A DNA stretch of 16,286 nt from an uncultured Lacibacter sp. (GTDB taxonomy: Bacteria > Bacteroidota > Bacteroidia > Chitinophagales > Chitinophagaceae), in assembly GCF_946479605.1 (NCBI RefSeq), contig NZ_CAMLGT010000052.1, positions 1-16,286 on the forward strand. Reading direction: 5' to 3'. Within the stretch, counting starts at the first letter, position 1; each line of letters opens with the position of its first letter. A model generated the notes under the pieces. It had not been told where the DNA came from and made no database searches. It saw nothing but the letters and a program-made list of their open reading frames with translations. This document shows, one piece after another, positions 8,390 to 15,498 of the stretch. The position numbers and the translations under genes were made by a program.

Positions 8390-9487
8390 TCATCTGAAAT
8401 ACTCGACAGGGTTCGTTTTCACCGCAGTTTTGAGGACGGCAAAGGTAGGGAATTTCTGCTGCAAATGATCGGTCAGTAAATCTATGGTAAACTGCTCACT
8501 TTCCCAGTGGCCAATATCGGCCAGAAGCAGTCGACTTTCGGCATCAAAAAACTCGTGGTATTTAATATCGCCGGTAACAAAGGCGTGGGCTCCGGCGGCA
8601 AGGGCAGTTTTGGTAAGAAAGCTGCCGGCTCCACCACAAACTGCCACTTTATGAATGGCATGAGCGGGCGGGGCGGTGTGGCGAATTACGCTCAATCCAA
8701 ATTGATCTTTAAGGAGTTGTAGAAACTCGGAAGGGGTCACTTGTTTGGGCAGTTCACCAATTAGCCCTGATCCGGTTGTTTGTAAAGGATTGTCAAGTGT
8801 CACCACATCATAAGCCACTTCCTCGTACGGATGGGCTTTGGTCATGGCAGCAAGGATGGGTGTTTCCAGCCAGCCGGGAAAGATCACTTCTATTTTCAAC
8901 TCGTCTTCTTCGTGGCGGCGACCGATCTCCCCAACAAACGGATTGCTTCCGTCGGCTGCTTTAAAGGTTCCTTTTCCGGGGCCATTGAAACTGCATTCGC
9001 TGTAGTTGCCAATATGACCGGCTCCTGCTTCAAAAACTGCAGCCCTAACAAACTCCGCATGGGTAACCGGCACAAAACAAAACAATTTTTTGAGCAGACC
9101 GGTTTTTGGTTGCAGGATGCGGCAGTTTTTCAAACCCAGCTTTTCGGCCATTTTTGCATTTACCCCTGTAATAATATTATCCAGGTTGGTATGGATGGCA
9201 AAAACAGCAATATCGTATTTAATGGAAGCGATGATGGCTCGTTCTACATAGTTTTTCCCGTTGATCTTTTTTAGTCCGCTGAAGACAATGGGGTGATGAG
9301 CAACAACCAGGTTGCATCCTTTTTGTTTGGCTTCAAGGATCACTTCTTCTGTAGCATCAAGGCTAACCACAATACCTGTGCATTCCCATGCAGCTGAACC
9401 GGTAAGCAAGCCTGAATTATCATAACCTTCCTGTAAAGACGGAGGTGCCAGTGTTTCAAGAAAACGTATAATATCTCCAATTTGCAT
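8390..9487 (-). CDS. Nif3-like dinuclear metal-centre protein (YqfO type, with PII-like insert)
   Basis: The 365-residue protein is the long form of the Nif3/DUF34 family. The N-terminal half carries LAPPSLQEGYDNSGLLTG (13-30), the metal-binding AHHPIVF (histidines 64 and 65) and HTNLD (aspartate 103). The middle insert, about 125-235, includes GHIGNYSECSF and HPYEEVAYDV (219-228), typical of the YqfO CutA/PII-like domain. The C-terminal half has GDIKYHEF and DIGHWESEQF, giving ligands histidine 327 and glutamate 331. All expected metal ligands are present. Family members form hexameric rings; the name GTP cyclohydrolase 1 type 2 seen in databases is weakly supported, so the function is best called unknown. 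ATG at 9487 fits family starts; the upstream six residues from 9505 look like non-coding extension. Confidence 0.92.
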   Translation of the reverse strand: MQIGDIIRFLETLAPPSLQEGYDNSGLLTGSAAWECTGIVVSLDATEEVILEAKQKGCNLVVAHHPIVFSGLKKINGKNYVERAIIASIKYDIAVFAIHTNLDNIITGVNAKMAEKLGLKNCRILQPKTGLLKKLFCFVPVTHAEFVRAAVFEAGAGHIGNYSECSFNGPGKGTFKAADGSNPFVGEIGRRHEEDELKIEVIFPGWLETPILAAMTKAHPYEEVAYDVVTLDNPLQTTGSGLIGELPKQVTPSEFLQLLKDQFGLSVIRHTAPPAHAIHKVAVCGGAGSFLTKTALAAGAHAFVTGDIKYHEFFDAESRLLLADIGHWESEQFTIDLLTDHLQQKFPTFAVLKTAVKTNPVEYFR

Positions 9488-9628
9488 AGCATAAAAATAA
9501 GGCAATTCAACAGCAGGAAAATGATGTAAAAGCTAAATAGCTGAAAACCTGCCGGTTGCCATTTGCGTATTTCTACTGTGGCGCATGCCAAAAACAAATT
9601 GTATTTTCATCTTTGAAATTCGAAATCT

Positions 9629-10054
9629 ATGAGGCATTTCCTGATTCTTTCTTTTAGCCTGTTGTTGTTTGCAAGCTGTAAAAAAATTGTAAAGCGAACG
9701 CAGGAAGAAATTGCTGAAACGCTGATCGTAAAAGCAATTACTGATGGCCGTTGGACGGTGAGTGTATATAAAGATGATACGAACGATTACCTGTCTGAAT
9801 TCAGCGGTTACGAGTTTCAGTTTAAAACAAACCGCACTGTTGATGCTATTAAAAATTCAACTACAGAATCAACCGGCACCTGGAACGAAGACAAAGTGAA
9901 TATTGCCATTATTGCTGATTATCCTGCCTCTGCTACAGTAACATTGCAACGCCTTGACGGTAACTGGAAATTAAAAGACAGTAACTGGACATGGGTAAAA
10001 GCACAGCAAACCATTAATGGAAAGCTGGTAACACTTGAGCTCAGAAAAAAATAA
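9629..10054 (+). CDS. Small predicted lipoprotein, lipocalin-like, unknown function
   Basis: The 141-residue product begins with a lipoprotein signal: hydrophobic residues 4-14, then lipobox FASC with cysteine 17, followed by two lysines. After processing it would be a ~125-residue lipid-anchored envelope protein. The body alternates short beta-like strands (DGRWTVSVYKDD, GYEFQFKTNRTV, STGTWNEDKVNIAI, LDGNWKLKDSNWTW), a pattern seen in lipocalin-like small Bacteroidota lipoproteins. I do not recognise a named family and assign no function. It stands alone: it is divergent from the Nif3-like gene (141 bp between starts) and followed by a hairpin, so it is probably a single-gene unit. Confidence 0.8.
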   Translation: MRHFLILSFSLLLFASCKKIVKRTQEEIAETLIVKAITDGRWTVSVYKDDTNDYLSEFSGYEFQFKTNRTVDAIKNSTTESTGTWNEDKVNIAIIADYPASATVTLQRLDGNWKLKDSNWTWVKAQQTINGKLVTLELRKK

Positions 10055-10079
10055 ATACATCTACTTCTAAAAAAACAGT

Positions 10080-10103
10080 AAGCGCTTCCGGAAGGAAGCG
10101 CTT
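10080..10103. terminator. Hairpin terminator after the lipoprotein gene
   Basis: AAGCGCTTCC (10080-10089) and GGAAGCGCTT (10094-10103) form a perfect 10-bp stem with a GGAA loop, 25 bp after the lipoprotein stop. The plus-strand tail (GTGCTTTGTTCT) is only moderately T-rich; the minus side has a run of seven T, although no minus-strand gene reaches it. Confidence 0.75.
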
Positions 10104-10269
10104 GTGCTTTGTTCTCAAAAATCCATGCGGCTTGAACTGATTCCGGGCTGCATGATAAGTTATCGTCCGTAATGGATTGATGTCTTTGTTATTCTTTAAG
10201 GCAACAAATATTGGGCATGCTTATTAATAATGCAAATCAATTAATTTTATGACCTTATAGATTTTGACT
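10104..10269 (+). promoter_or_regulatory. Upstream region of oxyR with a TTATTAATAA palindrome
   Basis: This 166-bp non-coding stretch must hold the oxyR promoter. A 10-bp perfect palindrome TTATTAATAA lies at 10221-10230, flanked by GCATGC on the left and TGC on the right. It sits about 40 bp before the ATG, where LysR-type regulators often bind to control their own gene. No convincing -33/-7 pair is seen; TAATTTTA (10242-10249) is the nearest -7-like element. Confidence 0.3.
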
Positions 10270-11205
10270 ATGACATTAACCCAGCTTGAATATCTTGTTG
10301 CCATTGATACATATCGGCATTTTGCCACTGCTGCCTCACATTGTTTTGTTACCCAGCCCACGCTGAGCATGCAGATACAGAAGCTGGAAGAAGAGCTGGG
10401 CATAAAACTGTTCGACCGAAGCAAACAGCCGGTTATACCTACCGAAGCGGGTGTGGAAATAATTGAGCAGGCGAGAAAGATCTTGCAGGAGCGTAACCTC
10501 ATCTCTGAAATTGCACAAAACAAAAAAGGAGTGCTGACGGGAGAACTGCGGATTGGTATTATTCCAACACTTGCTCCTTATTTGTTGCCGCTGTTTGCCA
10601 AAAGCTTTAATGAAAAATATCCGTCGGTTAAATTGATTGTGCATGAAATGATGACGGAATATATTATTCGCCGCCTGCGTGAAGGACGTATTGATGCCGG
10701 TTTGCTGGTAACGCCTTTGCAGGAAAACGGTATTAGAGAAGAGGTGCTGTTTTATGAAGAACTCCTTGTGTATGTTTCACCAAAGAATGAAGCGTACAAA
10801 AAGAAATATGTACTGGCGAAAGATATTGATCCACAGAAATTGTGGTTGCTGGAAGAAGGACATTGTTTCCGTTCGCAGATCGTTAATTTATGCGAATTGA
10901 AAAAAGCCAGTGAGTTAAGCACCCAGTTTGAGTACGAAGCAGGCAGCATTGAAACGCTGCGCCGCATGGTGGAAATGAATGATGGTATTACCATTATGCC
11001 CGAACTTTCTACCTTGGAAATGACGGCCGATCAACAAAAACTGCTACGTCGTTTTCAAAGCCCTGCACCTGCACGTGAAGTAAGCATGGTGGTGCATCGG
11101 GATTTTATGAAGAAGCGTTTAAAGCAGGCACTGAAAGAAGAAATTATTGCAGCTGTACCGGAAAAGCTGAAAAGGAAAAAAGCACAGACGATTGTGCCGG
11201 TGTGA
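10270..11205 (+). CDS. oxyR: Hydrogen peroxide-sensing regulator OxyR (LysR family)
   Basis: The 311-residue LysR-type regulator has an N-terminal winged helix-turn-helix (HFATAASHCFVTQPTLSMQI at 17-36) and a substrate-binding-like domain from about 92. Cysteines 199 and 208, in GHCFRSQIVNLC, have the same spacing and even the same numbering as the redox pair of Escherichia coli OxyR, so it should sense H2O2 through a disulfide and activate catalase and peroxidase genes. ATG at 10270 is chosen; a TTG two codons earlier is an artefact of open frame. Typical targets (katG, ahpC, dps) are absent from the window, so it acts at a distance here. It ends 35 bp from the convergent secreted-protein gene, with no clear terminator between them. 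Confidence 0.92.
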   Translation: MTLTQLEYLVAIDTYRHFATAASHCFVTQPTLSMQIQKLEEELGIKLFDRSKQPVIPTEAGVEIIEQARKILQERNLISEIAQNKKGVLTGELRIGIIPTLAPYLLPLFAKSFNEKYPSVKLIVHEMMTEYIIRRLREGRIDAGLLVTPLQENGIREEVLFYEELLVYVSPKNEAYKKKYVLAKDIDPQKLWLLEEGHCFRSQIVNLCELKKASELSTQFEYEAGSIETLRRMVEMNDGITIMPELSTLEMTADQQKLLRRFQSPAPAREVSMVVHRDFMKKRLKQALKEEIIAAVPEKLKRKKAQTIVPV

Positions 11206-11240
11206 TCTGTGTTTTATAATCTTGGTTTGCTAATCATAAC

Positions 11241-12290
11241 TCAATAATAAGTAATGCTCCTTTCAGTATAAAAAGAAAAGCTGTTGTCGCCTGCTTTGTG
11301 CGTTTCAAGCTGAGTAAGCCAATTTCCGTATTTGTCGTAAGTGTACTTGTAAGTTGTGTAAAGAAGCCTTGATTTTTTCTCAAGTGTTATGTTCCCGTAT
11401 TGATCATACTCATAGATTGTTTCAGATTTTAATTGAAAGTCTGCAGCTCCTTTTTTTCGTTCCCGCTCTGTCTTTTTAATAAGTTGATTTTTTTTGTTAA
11501 ATATGGAAATTGTTTCTGTAACAGCATTTTTTTCAGGTGTAAGCGGGCCGATATGTAACTGCTGGTCTAATAGAAGTACGAATAATCCAATGGAGTTTTG
11601 TGTTGTATCATTTAGAAGACGTGCATACTCTTCTTTCTGTTCCAGATATTTGGGATGTTCCAGAGTATTCTTGCCTTCGAAATACCATTCAACCTCTTCT
11701 TCATTTGATGATTTATGAAGAGCCCAGTTCTTTTCAGTTCTGGCTGGTTTGTTCACTTGTTTTTTCAAGAGCGGCTTACGAAATGTAACCATATACTCAA
11801 ATTCTTCGGTTTGATAAAGAGAGCCATCTGCATTGTAAAAGTCTGACCGGGTAAGCGAACTGTCATCGGCGTATTTGTTCTTTTGTTTTTCAATGAGGTC
11901 TCCCGATTTTTTATCGTACTTATTCACTTCAGAAGCTTTACCATAATTGTTATACAGGAATTTAAATATTACCGGTCGGCCATACTCCCTGGTTCTGTAT
12001 TCAGTAAGAAGATTGTTCTTGTTGTATTTGTACTCCGTTGTTTCTGATGTTTTTCCATTATCAAATAAATAAGTTGTTAAGTAGCCGTTGGAATTGAATA
12101 TCGCTTCAGTGGTGTAGAGATTAGTCGTTTTTTCGATCTCGCCGAATTTCTCTGCAGTTTTATAACTGCTTGTTTTTAGGCGCTTCACTTTTCCCTGTAG
12201 TTTTTCACTGTGCCAGCTTGTAATTTCCTGTGCGTTGGTAAATGTTAAACAAAAGAAGAAAATAATAGAAAAGAAAATACTTGTTTTCAT
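11241..12290 (-). CDS. Secreted protein with YD-like repeats, unknown function
   Basis: The 349-residue protein has a signal peptide (hydrophobic residues 5-18, likely cleavage after TNA at 20). The rest is lysine-, glutamate- and tyrosine-rich with degenerate repeats that resemble YD/MORN-type beta strands: TEYKYNKNNLLTEYR (85-99), FNSNGYLTTYLFDNG, YEYDQYGNITLEKKS (293-307) and YTYDKYGNWLTQLE (316-329). Such repeats occur in many small exported Bacteroidota proteins of unknown role and in much larger Rhs shells; at this length, without a toxin-like tail or immunity gene, it is not an Rhs toxin. It is lower in GC than its neighbours by eye. It probably forms its own unit, lying 93 bp from the LysR gene upstream of it on the same strand. 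Confidence 0.75.
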   Translation of the reverse strand: MKTSIFFSIIFFFCLTFTNAQEITSWHSEKLQGKVKRLKTSSYKTAEKFGEIEKTTNLYTTEAIFNSNGYLTTYLFDNGKTSETTEYKYNKNNLLTEYRTREYGRPVIFKFLYNNYGKASEVNKYDKKSGDLIEKQKNKYADDSSLTRSDFYNADGSLYQTEEFEYMVTFRKPLLKKQVNKPARTEKNWALHKSSNEEEVEWYFEGKNTLEHPKYLEQKEEYARLLNDTTQNSIGLFVLLLDQQLHIGPLTPEKNAVTETISIFNKKNQLIKKTERERKKGAADFQLKSETIYEYDQYGNITLEKKSRLLYTTYKYTYDKYGNWLTQLETHKAGDNSFSFYTERSITYY

Positions 12291-12383
12291 TTTATATAGT
12301 AGATTAAAATGAGGATAAAGATAGTTTTTGCAAAAAAGCTGGAAAATAAAATCTAAACATAAAAGTAGACGGATTAATGCATT

Positions 12384-13259
12384 TTACTTCATCTGTTTCT
12401 TAATCATCTCTGTAAAAACAATCGCTGCTTTCTTACGGTAACTTTCTTTCGGCCAGGTAATCGAGGCCTGGCTGATGATGTTGAGTCCTTTGATGGGGAT
12501 GGTTTTCAGTGTTTGCCGGCCTTTGGCAGCAGCCACCGTCATAATGGTACACCAGTTCCCTGTTTCAACCAATTGCAGGAGTGTATTAATATCATTCAAC
12601 TCCATTTTAATATTCGGCTGCACATTGTTTTGCGCCAATGCTTCATTCAAAAAATGCCTTGTATGAAATCCTTTTGCAGGTAACACCAGCGGTATATCTT
12701 TTAAGTCTTTAATGGTGATTGATTTTTTATCAGCCACAGGATTCGATGGATGCACCACCAGTGTTAACGGCGATTCATACAATCGTTGTGAGATAAACAT
12801 ATCGTTGTCCTGCAACTCCAAAAACGATAGTAGAAAATCAACACGGGTTGATTTGAGTTTATCCAGCAGATCTTCCGATGTACCAAACTCCACAATAATT
12901 TTCACTTCGGGGTATTGTGCCGAAAACTGCACCAGCACCGGTGTAAGCAATGTAGATAAACCATAAGTAACACCAATCCGCAATTCACCTGTTTTTAATC
13001 CTTTTAAGTCATCAATCACAGCACGACCACCCTCAGCATCCGAAACGGTTAACCGGGCAAAGGGCAGAAACTGGCTGCCTGCTTCAGTCAAACGTACCCG
13101 TTTACCGATGCGGTCGAACAGCGGCATACCCAGTTCATCTTCCAGTTGCTTGATCTGCTGACTAAGCGTACTCTGGCTGATGTACAGGCTGTGAGCTGCT
13201 TCGGTAAAATTGAGCAACTCGGCAGATTTGATAAAGTAGCGCAGTTGGCGGAGTTCCAT
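12384..13259 (-). CDS. LysR-family regulator divergent from leuCD
   Basis: The 291-residue protein starts with a LysR helix-turn-helix (FTEAAHSLYISQSTLSQQIK, 18-37) and LFDRIGKRVRLTEAG, then has a periplasmic-binding-like effector domain from about 93 (GELRIGVTYGLSTLLTP). The length is standard. It is divergent from leuC, with 151 bp between the start codons, the usual arrangement for a LysR-type protein that controls the neighbouring operon and itself. The likely ligand would be a pathway intermediate such as isopropylmalate, citramalate or a branched-chain product, but this is inference. Subfamily names such as CynR or LeuO cannot be justified from reading. Confidence is high for the family and moderate for its role in leuCD control. 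Confidence 0.9.
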   Translation of the reverse strand: MELRQLRYFIKSAELLNFTEAAHSLYISQSTLSQQIKQLEDELGMPLFDRIGKRVRLTEAGSQFLPFARLTVSDAEGGRAVIDDLKGLKTGELRIGVTYGLSTLLTPVLVQFSAQYPEVKIIVEFGTSEDLLDKLKSTRVDFLLSFLELQDNDMFISQRLYESPLTLVVHPSNPVADKKSITIKDLKDIPLVLPAKGFHTRHFLNEALAQNNVQPNIKMELNDINTLLQLVETGNWCTIMTVAAAKGRQTLKTIPIKGLNIISQASITWPKESYRKKAAIVFTEMIKKQMK

Positions 13260-13308
13260 ATTTCTAAATCGGTTTTATCAATGGATGTAATAGAAAAATA
13301 AGGTTATA

Positions 13309-13335
13309 CAAATTTAGGGAATCGGGTTAAATTTG
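13309..13335. promoter_or_regulatory. Inverted repeat with two outward-facing -7 elements between LysR gene and leuC
   Basis: CAAATTTA (13309-13316) and TAAATTTG (13328-13335) are perfect inverted copies with 11 bp between. Each arm read outward is TAAATTTG, a full match to the Bacteroidota -7 consensus TAnnTTTG. The right arm would start leuC transcription about 70 bp before its ATG, and the left arm the LysR gene about 45 bp before its ATG. No clear -33 TTTG is seen for either, which suits promoters that need an activator. Confidence 0.55.
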
Positions 13336-13339
13336 AGCC

Positions 13340-13381
13340 CCGGCAGCGAATACAAGCAGTAATTGCTGCTCTACCCGCCGG
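13340..13381 (+). other. Possible nested hairpin in the leuC leader
   Basis: CCGGC (13340-13344) can pair with GCCGG (13377-13381), enclosing a second stem AGCAG/CTGCT (13355-13359 with 13366-13370) around TAATTG. If transcription starts near 13340 this would fold at the very 5' end of the leuC mRNA. The stems are short and a regulatory role is only a possibility. Confidence 0.3.
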
Positions 13382-13410
13382 AATTTATCAACTATTCAAA
13401 TAGAAAGAAT

Positions 13411-14817
13411 ATGAGTCATACGCCAACAACATTATTCGACAAGGTTTGGGATGCACACGTGGTCCGCAAGATTGAAGATGGTCCGGATGTGTTTTTCATC
13501 GACCGTCATTTCATTCATGAAGTAACAAGTCCTGTTGCCTTTTTAGGTTTGGAAAGCCGTGGTTTAAAAGTGATGTATCCGCAACGCACCTTTGCAACTG
13601 CCGATCATAACACACCAACCATCAATCAGCATTTACCGGTGCAGGATCCGCTTTCGGCTAATCAATTGAAAGCATTGGAAACAAATGCTGCGAAGTATGG
13701 TATTTCGCATTGGGGTTTGGGAAATCCAAAGAATGGTATTGTACACGTGGTTGGTCCGGAAAATGGAATCACACTTCCGGGCATGACGATTGTGTGTGGT
13801 GATTCACATACATCAACACACGGTGCATTTGGCGCCATTGCATTTGGTATTGGTACAAGTGAAGTGGAAATGGTTCTGTCTTCGCAATGTATCATGCAGC
13901 CGAAGCCAAAGAAAATGCGCATCACCATCAATGGTAAATTAGGTAAAGGCGTTGTGCCGAAAGATGTGCCGTTGTTTATTCTTTCGCAAATTTCTGCAAG
14001 TGGTGCAACCGGTTACTTTATTGAGTTTGCGGGTGAAGTGTTTGAGAACATGAGCATGGAAGGTCGTATGACGGTTTGTAACCTTTCGATTGAAATGGGT
14101 GCACGTGGTGGTATGGTTGCGCCCGATGAAACAACTTTCAACTATTTAAAAGGAAGAGACCTTGCACCAAAAGGCGAGGCTTGGGATAAAGCATTAGCTT
14201 ACTGGAAGACATTAAAGACAGATGCTGATTCGAAGTTTGATCTGGAGTTGAGTTTTTCTGCAGATCAGATCGAACCACAAATTACATATGGTACAAACCC
14301 CGGCTTAGGTACAGGTATTACACACACGATTCCTACAGCTGCTGAAGTAAAAGATGGTGAAGCTTCGTATAAAAAATCACTCGCTTACATGGGCTTTGCA
14401 GAAAATGAAAAGATCATTGGAAAGCAGGTTGATTATGTGTTCTTAGGTAGCTGTACCAACGGACGTATTGAAGATTTCAGAGCGTTTGCAAGCATTGTAA
14501 AAGGCAGAAAGAAAGCGGATAACATCACTGCATGGTTGGTTCCCGGCTCTCACATCGTAGAACAACAAATTAAAGAAGAAGGTATACTTGATATTTTAAC
14601 AGAAGCCGGTTTTCAACTTCGTCAGCCCGGTTGTTCGGCATGTTTAGCTATGAATGATGATAAAATTCCTGCCGGTAAATACGCCGTAAGTACAAGTAAC
14701 AGAAACTTCGAAGGTCGTCAGGGCCCCGGTGCAAGAACATTGCTCGCAAGTCCGTTGGTGGCTGCTGCTGCTGCTGTTACAGGCGTAGTAACTGATCCGA
14801 GAGAACTCATTGCATAA
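13411..14817 (+). CDS. leuC: 3-isopropylmalate dehydratase large subunit LeuC
   Basis: This 468-residue aconitase-family subunit binds the 4Fe-4S cluster and, with LeuD, isomerises 2-isopropylmalate to 3-isopropylmalate; the same enzyme type can convert citramalate to 3-methylmalate. The start [18 protein letters not shown] is typical. [21 protein letters not shown] (128-148) is the conserved core, and the cluster ligands are cysteine 348 in GSCTNGR and cysteines 408 and 411 in [11 protein letters not shown]. Length and motifs are complete. ATG at 13411 is chosen; an in-frame TTG at 13363 would add 16 unconserved residues. The gene begins an operon with leuD and a citramalate-synthase-type gene, and is divergent from a LysR gene. 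Confidence 0.97.
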   Translation: MSHTPTTLFDKVWDAHVVRKIEDGPDVFFIDRHFIHEVTSPVAFLGLESRGLKVMYPQRTFATADHNTPTINQHLPVQDPLSANQLKALETNAAKYGISHWGLGNPKNGIVHVVGPENGITLPGMTIVCGDSHTSTHGAFGAIAFGIGTSEVEMVLSSQCIMQPKPKKMRITINGKLGKGVVPKDVPLFILSQISASGATGYFIEFAGEVFENMSMEGRMTVCNLSIEMGARGGMVAPDETTFNYLKGRDLAPKGEAWDKALAYWKTLKTDADSKFDLELSFSADQIEPQITYGTNPGLGTGITHTIPTAAEVKDGEASYKKSLAYMGFAENEKIIGKQVDYVFLGSCTNGRIEDFRAFASIVKGRKKADNITAWLVPGSHIVEQQIKEEGILDILTEAGFQLRQPGCSACLAMNDDKIPAGKYAVSTSNRNFEGRQGPGARTLLASPLVAAAAAVTGVVTDPRELIA

Positions 14818-14840
14818 TGAGTAATGAATGATCAGTGATG

Positions 14841-14882
14841 AGTAAATCCGAAATCAAAAATCTAAAATCTGAAATTTAAAAT
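14841..14882 (+). repeat. Six tandem degenerate heptads NNNAAAT running into the leuD start
   Basis: Read in sevens, the leuC-leuD spacer gives AGTAAAT, CCGAAAT, CAAAAAT, CTAAAAT, CTGAAAT and TTAAAAT, every unit ending in AAAT. The last two bases of unit six are the A and T of the leuD start codon. Just before it, 14817-14844 is a second simple tract made of ATGA/GTGA words that begins inside the leuC stop codon. Confidence 0.6.
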
Positions 14883-15477
14883 GGCTTACGATAAATTTAC
14901 AGTCCTCACCAGCACAGCGGTTCCCATGCCGATTGAGAATGTGGACACCGATCAAATTATACCTGCACGTTTCTTAAAAGCAACCAAGCGTGAAGGTTTT
15001 GGCGATAATCTTTTCCGTGACTGGCGTTATAACGGTGACGGTACACCGAAACAGGATTTCGTCTTGAACAATCCGATTTACTCCGGTAAAATTTTAGTCG
15101 GCGGTAAAAACTTCGGCAGCGGAAGTAGTCGTGAACATGCTGCCTGGGCTATTTACGATTACGGTTTCCGTTGCGTGGTATCCAGCTTCTTTGCCGATAT
15201 CTTTAAAGGCAATGCACTTAACATTGGTATTTTGCCGGTAACCGTTAGTCCGGAGTTTTTAGATAAAATCTTCAAAGCAATTGAAGCCGATCCAAAAGCA
15301 GAACTGGAAGTAAATCTTCCGGAGCAAACGATCAGCATTGTTGCAACAGGTGAAAAAGAATCGTTCGACATCAACGGATATAAAAAACATAACATGATGA
15401 ATGGTTTCGATGATATCGATTACCTGCAGTCAATGAAAAGTGATATCCAGACATTCGCAGAAAAAAGTTTATACTAA
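14881..15477 (+). CDS. leuD: 3-isopropylmalate dehydratase small subunit LeuD
   Basis: The 198-residue swivel subunit pairs with LeuC to complete the isomerase active site. [14 protein letters not shown] (20-33) and [17 protein letters not shown] (75-91) are the two diagnostic motifs, the second contributing substrate-binding serine and arginine residues. The length is normal and the frame intact. It lies 63 bp after leuC across a repeat-rich spacer and 21 bp before the citramalate-synthase-type gene, so the three are surely one transcription unit. The ATG overlaps the last heptad of the spacer repeat. No alternative start is plausible, since MAYDKFTVL is the normal beginning of the family. 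Confidence 0.97.
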   Translation: MAYDKFTVLTSTAVPMPIENVDTDQIIPARFLKATKREGFGDNLFRDWRYNGDGTPKQDFVLNNPIYSGKILVGGKNFGSGSSREHAAWAIYDYGFRCVVSSFFADIFKGNALNIGILPVTVSPEFLDKIFKAIEADPKAELEVNLPEQTISIVATGEKESFDINGYKKHNMMNGFDDIDYLQSMKSDIQTFAEKSLY

Positions 15478-15498
15478 GTTCTGATCCCTTAAGCAACC

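Noticed and set aside
11241..12290. Rhs/YD-repeat toxin
   Set aside because: The protein is short, has only a few degenerate YD-like motifs, no core-cleavage motif, no variable toxin tail and no immunity gene beside it.
13363..13410. In-frame TTG extension of leuC by 16 residues, or a leucine-rich leader peptide
   Set aside because: LeuC proteins begin at the [15 protein letters not shown] start; there is no ATG or GTG for a separate peptide and no stop codon between it and leuC.
14841..14882. CRISPR-like or transposon terminal repeat
   Set aside because: The units are 7 bp, degenerate and without spacers, and no transposase or cas gene is nearby.
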